Source: Stercorarius parasiticus (Eukaryota > Chordata > Aves > Charadriiformes > Stercorariidae). From it: a stretch of 64,000 nucleotides of DNA. Both the position numbers and the translations under genes were made by a program. A model generated the notes under the pieces. It saw only the letters and a program-made list of their open reading frames with translations, did not search any database and was not told the origin of the DNA. The stretch covers positions 1,011,898 through 1,075,897 of the forward strand of contig VWZL01003401.1 of the NCBI GenBank assembly GCA_013396915.1. Reading direction: 5' to 3'. Positions within the stretch are counted from its first letter, which is position 1; every line of letters begins with the position of its first letter. Of this stretch, positions 53,901-59,321 are shown piece after piece.

Positions 53901-56403
53901 TGTTAAAAGTTTTTTTTTCATTTGTTTATTAATGGCTATACCTTTATTGCGAACATGAGATTCTGACATAGCAGCCTAAGGTCTGTGCACGCATGATGTG
54001 TGTTTTACAGTCACTTTTGTCACAGAAATCTGATTCATGTAGATAGTGTTTCTAAACTTTTGTTTTCATAGCTTTATAGAAGGTCTGAAAAAGCAGCAAA
54101 CGGAATGATTAGCAGAATTAGCGTAATCAGATATTCTTAGATAACTGCATTTTTGGGTGGGGAGAGTAATCATTTTCTGTAGCTGTTAATCTTGGCTGTT
54201 TTAAAACTAATTTAAAACTAACATTGATGCTGTGACATTAATTACAGCAATTACCAAAAAAACCCACAAACCAAGCAAACCTAACCAGAAAACCAAAACC
54301 AAACCAAAAAACAGAGTCAACAGTCAGTACTTCAGAACGAAAAAGGGCAGGACTATCAGAACTGTGAGAAAAGGGTTATCTAATGTCTGACCATAACACA
54401 ACACTGGCACAAATAGTCACAAAGTCTCTTTAGTGACGTAAAAAGTTAGTGATAGATTAATTATAAACTTATCAAAAAGACCCCAGTTCAAGGGAGAGTC
54501 TTTAGTCACGGTGACTCTGCAAACCTTTTTCTAAAGTCGGTTCTGAGTTGCACCAAACAAGCAGAAATACTATTATGCTGCCTTGTCTTCAGTTAACTGT
54601 GTTAAAAACAATTATGTATTCTGCATTTATAATTGAAGAACTTCACAATGGACAGGTCTGGTGATGAAAGTATAGATGCACTCTTAGTTTAAAAGAAATA
54701 AACGTGTAAGGTAAATATTAAAGAGTAGGTACATTTAGCTTTTATTTGAGAAAGCCTAGTAGGAACATTACCTGTTTCTGCCAATTCTGCTGATCCATTC
54801 TTGGCCACAAATTGAGCATTAATGAATTCTTCAGCAAGTGAATGCAGTTGTTCAACTGGGCAGTTACCAATGCCACCTGCTGGATATACTGGCATAGCAC
54901 AAAGCCTTGTCCAGAGCACCGTTCTAGCAAAGAAAATAGTCTGTTGTTCCACTGAAAAAAATCCCATGTTTATATTCTGTCAGACACTGCTTACAAAATA
55001 TTTTTTGCGCTCACAGTGATAACTGAGCCATGTAGCTGATGTTATTTTTTGTAGCTGCTGGTTAGGTTTTTTTCCTGTGGGAGTATTTGATCTGATATTC
55101 CCTTCTTTTTCCCTCTTTCTGAAGAACTTTACAAGTATTTCTACTGTGTATCTACTGCTTTTTAGTAATTGCCTGGTGATGGCCAGGAGAGAAATCACGT
55201 TGGTGTTAACCTTCTCAGAGACCTTTCTGATTGGCACCAGAAGGTCTCCCCCAGACTCCTGAAGCAGAGATCGCCAAAGGTGCTTGAGATAGAATTTTCT
55301 TAGTACAAGAGCTACTCTTAATTATGCCTGCCCATGCAGGACTCCAGGTGCCGAGCATATTTCTTTCTGAGATCTGCTGAATCCGTATCGGTTACGCCCA
55401 TCATAAGCTGTCAGCTGCCAGGCTTGTCTTTTGCACTTTCCGGGAGAGTGAGGCTATCGAGGTGCAGAAAGGAAAGACGGTGTCCATAAGAGTGTCCTGG
55501 TGCTCTGTATAAATGGTTGGCTCGGGTGACTGTTTCCAGTGGGAATATTACCTGCCACTGCAGGTGTGTTGTGCTACATGAGATGCACATGTCCTACATT
55601 TCTGCACTATGTGCTAGATTGGAGAAAAACGTGTCAATTCTGACTTTCGGCTCCAGTCAAGCATTTCTTTGCTTCTGAGTTTCTGAAGTCAGAATACTAG
55701 TGGTGCTCTTCTGTGGGCACGTTTGGCATTGCATCACGTGAGTGAATTAAGCCCTTCTGAGAAAGGGTTGTATTTTGCATTCGGGTATGTTCAGCTGCCA
55801 GTGGAAGCAGCTGAACATCGGGTGATATTCTGTGTGTGGTGACTTGTGATGCAGCTGGTCAAAATACAGGATTACAATGGTTAGGAGTAAATGAGTACGA
55901 GACCTCGTCCCTGGTGTGGCCATGCTCGCATTGTCTGTTAGCAGCAGGGCTTTTTTCATCATGTAAACATCATCCTTAGTGACAACTGTTGAGGGGAAAC
56001 TGAACAGCCAAGTTTGACTTTTGGGAAGTGACAGTTTCAAAGGAGCTGCACCTGACTGCATTGTAGTGTTTCCTTCCTTTCCCATCCGGGCTGAAAAAGC
56101 CGAGGGGTGGGTGAAGGGATGAGGAGGAGCAGGCAGCCTCTCCTGTTTCAAAATTAATTCCAATAGCAGGCAGTGATGAAAACCAGTTTGTCTTTTCGGT
56201 GCCTTGAGAAGAGAAACTGTCTACACCAGCACTTTATTAGAGTTGCCCTGAAACCTAGAGTGCATGTCTCTTATTTCAAAGATAATCTACACTCTTTGAA
56301 ATTTTTCTTTACAGGGGGCACACAGTACGATCGTGACCACGTTGTTGTCAATGCAGTCAACGAAGAAAAGTTAACGCAGTGTTGGGAACCACTGGTTGTA
56401 TAA
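16472..56403 (+). CDS. CRYBG1: CRYBG1 (AIM1), beta/gamma-crystallin domain containing 1, exons E1-E21 (5' incomplete)
   Basis: Twenty-one exons join in phase into 5,253 nt: 1,750 residues plus TAA. Residue 1 is the first codon of E1. About 1-1,043 is a Ser/Lys/Glu-rich disordered region with two conserved islands. About 1,060-1,614 holds twelve beta/gamma-crystallin motifs (six domains), with repeated Y-E-x-P-x-F-x-G hairpins and a Trp opening most even motifs. About 1,615-1,750 is a ricin-B-like beta-trefoil with QxW motifs (DQIW, KQYW, TQCW). Human CRYBG1/AIM1 (from memory) has the same order and closely similar sequence from the crystallin part on. The family is linked to actin binding and suppression of cell invasion; it is not a lens crystallin. 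No in-frame ATG occurs before codon 247 of E1, so the full-length start must be in an exon not seen here. All splice sites are GT-AG except E6/E7 (GC-AG). Downstream lies convergent RTN4IP1. Confidence 0.97.
17959..23534 (+). other. CRYBG1 intron E1-E2
   Basis: 5.6 kb intron. Contains an old sense CR1 fragment (about 21,424-21,850), a 122-codon open frame at 19,411-19,779 with no recognised similarity, and otherwise AT-rich single-copy sequence. Confidence 0.85.
21424..21850 (+). mobile_element. Diverged CR1 LINE 3' fragment
   Basis: Follows the CR1 3' consensus in order (GGAGCACGTC..ATATGAGGATAAGCTGAAGCAG at the left, GAGGTCCCTTGCAACTT at the right) with many substitutions and a decayed tail. 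Older than the copy at 1-427. Confidence 0.8.
23535..24999 (+). CDS. CRYBG1: CRYBG1 E2: second large disordered exon
   Basis: Acceptor CCTCCTGTAG at 23,534; donor GAG|GTAATA. Encodes residues 496-984 (codon 496 shared with E1). Islands conserved with human as remembered: ISLFENK and TFVGRAKL near the start; a run around 24,505-24,602 including [17 protein letters not shown] and [17 protein letters not shown]; and [17 protein letters not shown] at about 24,811-24,861. Long polar stretches between them diverge freely. No catalytic motif is seen. The islands may be short linear binding motifs (inference). Confidence 0.96.
25085..25261 (+). CDS. CRYBG1: CRYBG1 E3: linker exon
   Basis: 59 codons (residues 985-1,043), phase 0 at both ends, flanked by TTTTGCAATTCAG and GTAAGT. 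Polar linker with MEKY-like VEKYMQ and a [11 protein letters not shown] stretch matching human FMGLFKSSRYDPS by position. The intron before it (25,000-25,084) is only 85 bp. Confidence 0.88.
25262..26661 (+). other. CRYBG1 intron E3-E4
   Basis: 1.4 kb. About 25,800-25,925 resembles an old amniote interspersed repeat (GGGGCAGGACC, then a TTGTTTGTATGAA-type segment); weak evidence. Otherwise AT-rich, with short TTTTG repeats at 25,336-25,354. Confidence 0.7.
26662..26709 (+). CDS. CRYBG1: CRYBG1 E4: 48-nt microexon
   Basis: 16 codons, [16 protein letters not shown], phase 0, between ACTATTAG and GTAAGA. Matches human TLRGSVQNKLNPRPGK directly before the first crystallin motif. Confidence 0.93.
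26786..26817. repeat. (TTTTG)n tract in acceptor of E5
   Basis: Four to five copies of TTTTG forming part of the pyrimidine-rich tract before E5. Confidence 0.85.
26827..26945 (+). CDS. CRYBG1: CRYBG1 E5: crystallin motif 1
   Basis: Residues 1,060-1,098 plus two bases of a Cys codon. Starts [17 protein letters not shown] and ends [15 protein letters not shown] and LSP match human. The intron before it is only 117 bp. Phase 2 donor ATG|GTAAGA. Confidence 0.94.
28269..28431 (+). CDS. CRYBG1: CRYBG1 E6: crystallin motif 2 (ends at a GC donor)
   Basis: Residues 1,099-1,153: [12 protein letters not shown] opens the motif, [15 protein letters not shown] follows, and it ends GSIRHVVK. An insert of about 15 acidic/polar residues precedes the last strand, as in human. 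The donor is AAG|GCAAGT, a GC-AG intron. The next exon resumes DYRV, exactly as human HVVQ-DYRV, so the border is secure. Confidence 0.95.
28432..29410 (+). other. CRYBG1 intron E6-E7, GC-AG type
   Basis: Begins GCAAGT and ends TATTTTTCAG. No GT near the exon end keeps the frame and the conserved HVVK-DYRV joint. Apart from the donor C the 5' site matches the consensus perfectly, which is typical of GC-AG introns. Confidence 0.85.
29411..29550 (+). CDS. CRYBG1: CRYBG1 E7: crystallin motif 3
   Basis: Residues 1,154-1,199 plus a split codon. [19 protein letters not shown] is nearly identical to human [19 protein letters not shown]; ends TCSIKVHWG. Donor CAT|GTAAGT, phase 2. Confidence 0.96.
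30972..31110 (-). mobile_element. CR1 LINE 3' tail, reverse orientation
   Basis: Reads AATCATAGAATGG then GGGTTGGAAGGGACCTT on the + strand, the reverse complement of the CR1 end; about 140 bp retained, strongly 5'-truncated. It lies antisense to CRYBG1. Confidence 0.9.
31644..31673. repeat. 15-bp exact tandem duplication
   Basis: TTTCTTTGTTTCCAG occurs twice head to tail (31,644-31,658 and 31,659-31,673). Each copy ends in a pyrimidine tract plus CAG, so it duplicates a potential splice acceptor; no exon follows. Confidence 0.9.
32288..32414 (+). CDS. CRYBG1: CRYBG1 E8: crystallin motif 4
   Basis: Residues 1,200-1,242: [20 protein letters not shown], then EYPNLAFWE, ending RSMRPLKM. Almost the same as human [19 protein letters not shown]. 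Completes the second crystallin domain with E7. Confidence 0.96.
32743..32778 (+). CDS. CRYBG1: CRYBG1 E9: 36-nt microexon
   Basis: 12 codons, [12 protein letters not shown] (human GGRKVEFPTDPK), phase 0, behind a long T/C tract ending TTTAACAG; donor AAG|GTAAAA. Forms the link between domains 2 and 3. Confidence 0.95.
33192..33334 (+). CDS. CRYBG1: CRYBG1 E10: crystallin motif 5
   Basis: Residues 1,255-1,301 plus a split codon: [19 protein letters not shown], an acidic stretch DDKESEEK, and [14 protein letters not shown], as human [14 protein letters not shown]. Phase 2 donor AGT|GTAAGT. Confidence 0.96.
33590..33716 (+). CDS. CRYBG1: CRYBG1 E11: crystallin motif 6
   Basis: Residues 1,302-1,344: [28 protein letters not shown], ending LQSLRPIVG. 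Near-identical to human [19 protein letters not shown]. Donor GGC|GTAAGT. Confidence 0.96.
33806..33951 (+). CDS. CRYBG1: CRYBG1 E12: crystallin motif 7
   Basis: Residues 1,345-1,392 plus a split codon: [39 protein letters not shown]. The intron before it is only 89 bp. Phase 2 donor CGT|GTAAGT. Confidence 0.96.
33952..40145 (+). other. CRYBG1 intron E12-E13
   Basis: 6.2 kb, the longest visible CRYBG1 intron. Holds a 95-codon antisense open frame (35,999-36,283, see findings) and an A/C-rich tract at 39,010-39,049. No RNA gene or transposon recognised. Confidence 0.8.
39010..39049. repeat. A/C-rich low-complexity tract
   Basis: Only A and C for about 40 bases, ending in a 12-A run. Confidence 0.8.
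40146..40272 (+). CDS. CRYBG1: CRYBG1 E13: crystallin motif 8
   Basis: Residues 1,393-1,435: [35 protein letters not shown]. Matches human [19 protein letters not shown] and [13 protein letters not shown]. Donor ATG|GTAAGG. Confidence 0.96.
40448..40480 (+). CDS. CRYBG1: CRYBG1 E14: 33-nt microexon
   Basis: 11 codons, [11 protein letters not shown], between TTTGCAG and GTAAGA, phase 0. Takes the place of human LDSFTGPRRRNQ, the linker between domains 4 and 5. Poorly conserved in sequence but required for frame. Confidence 0.88.
40481..42232 (+). other. CRYBG1 intron E14-E15
   Basis: 1.75 kb of AT-rich intron; nothing recognised. Confidence 0.8.
42233..42342 (+). CDS. CRYBG1: CRYBG1 E15: crystallin motif 9
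   Basis: Residues 1,447-1,482 plus a split codon: [17 protein letters not shown], ending SSKILDG. Human has IHLFSEPQFQGHSQSFE. Phase 2 donor CAG|GTAAGT. Confidence 0.94.
42614..42743 (+). CDS. CRYBG1: CRYBG1 E16: crystallin motif 10 (conserved Trp replaced by Cys)
   Basis: Residues 1,483-1,526: [41 protein letters not shown]. Human reads SWVVYDGENFTGNQYVLEEG. The Trp that opens even-numbered motifs (kept in E6, E8, E11, E13, E18) is TGC Cys here, residue 1,484 at 42,615-42,617. Donor ATT|GTAAGT. Confidence 0.95.
42744..46493 (+). other. CRYBG1 intron E16-E17
   Basis: 3.75 kb. Contains (GTGCAG)3 at 44,982-45,001 and a modest CpG-richer patch near 45,365-45,500 with a 12-bp palindrome GCGGATATCCGC (45,376-45,387). 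No gene recognised. Confidence 0.8.
44982..45001. repeat. (GTGCAG)3 hexamer repeat
   Basis: Three tandem copies of GTGCAG. Confidence 0.85.
46494..46633 (+). CDS. CRYBG1: CRYBG1 E17: crystallin motif 11
   Basis: Residues 1,527-1,572 plus a split codon: [39 protein letters not shown]; human FSEPTIILFEREDFKGKK, IRSVQVIGG. Phase 2 donor CAT|GTAAGT. Confidence 0.95.
46634..48992 (+). other. CRYBG1 intron E17-E18
   Basis: 2.4 kb. Has an A-rich run (46,955-46,979), a long pyrimidine tract with acceptor at 48,380-48,440 (possible alternative terminal exon), and antisense open frames at 47,736-48,368; see findings. Confidence 0.75.
48441..48474 (+). other. CRYBG1: Candidate alternative terminal exon of CRYBG1
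   Basis: A pyrimidine tract of about 60 bases ends in ATTCTTTCAG at 48,440. Spliced to E17 (phase 2) it would encode M-YLERGKVF then TGA (48,466-48,468), followed at once by AATAAA (48,469-48,474). The product would lack motif 12 and the trefoil domain. The signals are visible; usage is not shown. It could be a decoy acceptor. Confidence 0.25.
48993..49116 (+). CDS. CRYBG1: CRYBG1 E18: crystallin motif 12
   Basis: Residues 1,573-1,614: [42 protein letters not shown]. Human: WVTYEYGSYRGRQFLLSPA, SLRPFVQ. Closes the sixth crystallin domain. Donor CAG|GTGAGT. Confidence 0.96.
49117..50306 (+). other. CRYBG1 intron E18-E19
   Basis: 1.2 kb of AT-rich intron; nothing recognised. Confidence 0.8.
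50307..50465 (+). CDS. CRYBG1: CRYBG1 E19: ricin-B-like trefoil, part 1
   Basis: 53 codons (1,615-1,667): [47 protein letters not shown]. The DQIW is the first QxW-type motif of the trefoil. Very close to human KRIYFRLRNKATGLFMSTNG. Donor CGG|GTGAGG, phase 0. Confidence 0.96.
50466..53294 (+). other. CRYBG1 intron E19-E20
   Basis: 2.8 kb. Its last third is an ancient CR1-type repeat (about 52,600-53,099); the rest is AT-rich with no recognised feature. Confidence 0.8.
52600..53099 (+). mobile_element. Ancient amniote CR1-type LINE fragment
   Basis: Heavily diverged but collinear with an old CR1 3' end as remembered: TTTTTAGCCTGCAAAGGGTG (52,619 on), a GGAACTGCTTGCCATAGAAG segment (52,783 on), TGTTGGCCACTGCTGGA (53,022 on), then TTTGATCTGATACAGCATGG and a TTAATGTTCTTGTG tail. 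Not the young avian CR1 family; the subfamily cannot be named from sight. Left border approximate. It ends about 195 bp before E20. Confidence 0.65.
53295..53457 (+). CDS. CRYBG1: CRYBG1 E20: ricin-B-like trefoil, part 2
   Basis: Residues 1,668-1,721 plus one base: [50 protein letters not shown] is the second QxW motif. Human: [20 protein letters not shown]. The leading ATG is internal, not a start. Donor AAAG|GTAAGC, phase 1. Confidence 0.96.
54253..54312. repeat. A/C-rich (CCAAAA)n-like tract
   Basis: About 60 bases of mostly A and C, with CCAAAACC repeats toward the end. Confidence 0.75.
54772..54923 (-). other. Exon-like antisense segment of unknown identity
   Basis: On the - strand, TATTTTCTTTGCTAG is followed by a 152-nt block open in one frame and closed by AAACAG|GTAATG, an acceptor/donor pair. 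The frame reads [46 protein letters not shown]. If the donor is not used, the frame continues to a TAA that overlaps an AATAAA. I do not recognise the protein. Chance is a real possibility. Confidence 0.2.
56315..56403 (+). CDS. CRYBG1: CRYBG1 E21: C-terminus and stop
   Basis: Residues 1,722-1,750: [32 protein letters not shown] at 56,401-56,403. TQCW is the third QxW motif. Human ends TQVWEAMVLYT, so this protein is two residues shorter at the end. Confidence 0.97.
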
Positions 56404-56571
56404 ACCCAAACGAGCAAAGATGATGTTTGAATTGGCCACTATTCTGGACACTAGGATTGGCACTGCCATCTCTGAAGGATACAGGATCAGCAATGAGAGT
56501 TTTGTCATTTCTTTGCAATTTTAAAAGGAACAAGCAACAGAATGATTTCACCTGTCTAAGATTATTATCTC

Positions 56572-56607
56572 TATAAAAGCTTGAGTATCATAAAAAGCTT
56601 GAGTATC
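56572..56607. repeat. Short tandem duplication
   Basis: ATAAAAGCTTGAGTATC followed by ATAAAAAGCTTGAGTATC, a direct duplication with one extra A. Confidence 0.85.
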
Positions 56608-58027
56608 TCTCAACCTTTTTTCTCTTTTTTTAAATTATCACAACTCAATATGAGATAAAGAGTGGTAGTTATGCCTCGGGCTAGAATAGAAGAACTAAAG
56701 GTGGGAAAGACCCCATGGAGTTATAATTGTGTCAGTGAGTAGTTAATCCAGAATAGAGAATAAGCATAATTTTAAATTATTTTTTAAAGTTTTGGTTTTT
56801 TTTAACTGAGAGAAGGGCTAAAAAACAATTAAAACTTATTTTATAAAGGACAGGAGTGCAATGTGTATGTGGGTATAGCAACTTGGACCTATGGGCTGTA
56901 GTATAGAGAAATATTCACTACTGAAAATTAATATATTTGTTTCACTGGAACAAACTTATGTTTACTGAAAGTTTAAAGACTGCTAGCACACAGCACATCC
57001 GAAGAGTTTTTAACATGTGCCTTCAAATATAGTTAGTATGCTAATATAGTGAGTCCTAAATTAAAAAAATTCTAGATTTTCTCATGTAGAGAGACTATGT
57101 AAATTAGTAGATGTTTGTTAGAAAAAGAGGGGTGGCAAAAGGATGCATCGGAATGTGAAGAACTTGCCCATTTTCTAGGCTGCCTAACTTTTTGAGTTAC
57201 GGCTGTTTTACTTCTTTGCCAAGTCAAATTTTTACCCTTTGGAACAGTTCCAGCAAGTACAGTCTTCCCGAACTCCAAAATCACATAGAAAACAAGAATT
57301 CTTAGGGAAAGTATCACTCTACATGACTGCAAAAGCACCTAAGCACCATGGTTACTAAGTTTTTCAGCCGATACCGGTTGAGCTTACCATGGAGAATGTC
57401 GGACTCCCAGGTATTTCTGGTGATGTTGGAGAGCAATGTCTGGTGGGCTGCTGGCTCCTGGTTTGCTGCTGGGCAGAAAGGTCAGGCTGCTCTAGTAGGG
57501 GGCATAGCCAAACCTGGGTACATGCCCCGTCACAAGGGCTGTGCCCGTTCAAAGTAAGTGTTACTGGTTTAGTAAAGAGCTTGCGACAAGTAAGATAGAC
57601 TAATGATTGCAGAAATTCTTCTGTTGCCCTGCTCTTAATCTGGTCTTGCTAGTTTTCCATAATAATGTTGGCAAAAAGGTAAAATACAAACCCAGTCTTG
57701 TACTATGCTGCTGTGTTTTGTTCTGGTTTAGACCAGTGTTACTACAAGCTGCTCCTAGGAGCATCCAGGCCTTTGTCTTGCATAGTAAGTCTGTTTAACA
57801 TTTTCATTACTATTGTATTGCCTCAAAGGATACTGGTGCTTTTATTGTTACCACCCTAAAGGAAGTGCCTTACTAATTTTCCTCCTTTTGTACAGACGTA
57901 CTGAAGTTTTGTTGCTCTGAAATGTGCTGCTTTTAGTTCTTCATAGAAAATGTGTTGTTATTGGTTCCAGAATGGTACTTTGTCATATTGATGTACTCTT
58001 GCTATATATATAATATAGCATTTTACA

Positions 58028-58033
58028 AATAAA
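58028..58033 (+). terminator. CRYBG1: Candidate CRYBG1 poly(A) signal
   Basis: AATAAA in sense orientation with T-rich sequence (GGTAACTTTTTATTG) about 15 bases downstream. Confidence 0.4.
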
Positions 58034-58050
58034 TTTAAGGTAGGTAACTT

Positions 58051-59204
58051 TTTATTGAAATTATTTTTAAAGGGAGAAAGCTGACTTTTTACAGTTAGTT
58101 TTGCTCCTGTCTTGTGCCTTTCTCTGTCTGTAATTCCTCTGCAGCAGCTGGCTAATGAGTAGTGAATACGCAGTGTGGAATAGCTGCAGGCTCTGAGGAA
58201 TGGATGCTTCTCCTTTACAAGTGTGTGTTCAGTGCCTTTGTACGTGGGGCCACAGTTCACATGGCTGCTGCTTCTGTCCCCTGGTGGAAGCACAGCATGA
58301 CATGGTTTTTCCATCACCGTAGCTGCACCACAGTAAACGTGCAGCTCTCCATTAAGAGGTTACCACTTTCCTTCAACGTACCTGCGTAATTGCAGGGGAA
58401 GTCTGTAGCCCATCTCTGGCGAAATGGTAAGTTTAAAAACTGACCAACAGCCATATACCCCTCAAAGCACTTCACCACCACCGGCAGTGACAGGGGGCAT
58501 GGAAGGAACAGGGTCTCCCGATTACTGACAAAATCATGACTAGCCTACCTGCACAAACGCTGTGCTGGGAATTACAAATCGGAATAATTATCAGTTACAG
58601 ACAGATTTTTTGTTCCATGCGTCTGCTCAGATTAGTTATGCCATGAGAGATTTGCCCTATTAAGACTAAGGTACTGGTCTCGAGACAGCAATGTGACTAC
58701 TTAATTCAGGAAAAGTGTACAGGTTCTGAGAATGAACTAGACTGTTCACCTTTATTAATATATATTATTACTCAGAACTAGGAAAGGCCATGGAAAAAAG
58801 GACAGCACAAGCTTTATATGGACAATTAGATAAAAGGTGTGCCTCAGCATTTCAAGACTTAGCTAAAATATCTGGAAAATAAAAGCTCCAAGATCTCCAA
58901 ACCAAAAATGCTGCTGGCTGTTCCTCTTATCCCAAGAGTAAGGGGTGTTCCGCAAAAGCCACAACTACATTCTTAACATGGTTTTCATGTTGAAATACCT
59001 AAGGGACATAGGACATTTCTTGTCTGCATATTAACAGGCAGAGTATGAAGGAATAAAAGAGGCTTTGCTAAAACAACACTTTTTTTTTTAATTATGCATC
59101 CTTTGTGAGCTTTTAAGGAAACCAAATGCTATGTACCAATTCATGTTCAAGCATAATTTACCAGTAAAGGACTGACTAAGGGCAGAATAATGATTAGAGA
59201 TACT
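58051..59204. other. Interval between the convergent 3' ends
   Basis: About 1.1 kb between the probable CRYBG1 poly(A) site and the RTN4IP1 stop codon. A - strand AATAAA at 58,751-58,756 could serve a longer RTN4IP1 3' UTR. No other gene recognised. Confidence 0.6.
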
Positions 59205-59209
59205 TTATT
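59204..59209 (-). terminator. RTN4IP1: AATAAA overlapping the RTN4IP1 stop codon
   Basis: The - strand reads AAAAAATAAAG, so the stop TAA lies inside an AATAAA hexamer. If used, the 3' UTR would be only about 15-30 nt. A second - strand AATAAA lies at 58,751-58,756. Confidence 0.35.
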
Positions 59210-59321
59210 TTTTACTAATTACATCAATCACTGTTTTTCCACGTGCATGTCCTCCTTCCAATTTCAGAAAGGCCTTTGGAACTTCAGAAAAAGAGAAGAC
59301 TTGATCAATAACTGGTTGAAT
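59205..59321 (-). CDS. RTN4IP1: RTN4IP1, last coding exon
   Basis: On the - strand, TTCTTTATTCTCTAG precedes 38 codons and TAA (59,205-59,207). The peptide starts [18 protein letters not shown], continues [12 protein letters not shown] and ends VIDVISKK. This is the C-terminus of the zinc-binding-alcohol-dehydrogenase/quinone-oxidoreductase-like RTN4IP1 (human, from memory: [32 protein letters not shown]). The H-A-R-G-K-T-V turn is typical of medium-chain dehydrogenase ends. RTN4IP1 (OPA10) is a mitochondrial NAD(P)H-dependent oxidoreductase implicated in coenzyme Q biosynthesis. The final SKK is an extension relative to the human end. The upstream exons are outside the window: I searched to 64,000 and found no penultimate exon. 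Confidence 0.95.
   Translation of the reverse strand: MQPVIDQVFSFSEVPKAFLKLEGGHARGKTVIDVISKK

Larger units (their letters stand above)
53458..56314 (+). other. CRYBG1 last intron E20-E21
   Basis: 2.9 kb. Contains an A/C-rich tract (54,253-54,312) and a run of antisense open frames between about 54,742 and 56,163, described under findings. Confidence 0.75.
56404..58050 (+). other. CRYBG1: Probable CRYBG1 3' UTR
   Basis: AT-rich sequence after the stop codon. The first sense AATAAA I see is at 58,028-58,033, followed by a T/GT-rich stretch, giving a UTR of about 1.6 kb. A near-exact duplication of ATAAAAGCTTGAGTATC sits at 56,572-56,607. The end point is inferred. Confidence 0.4.
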
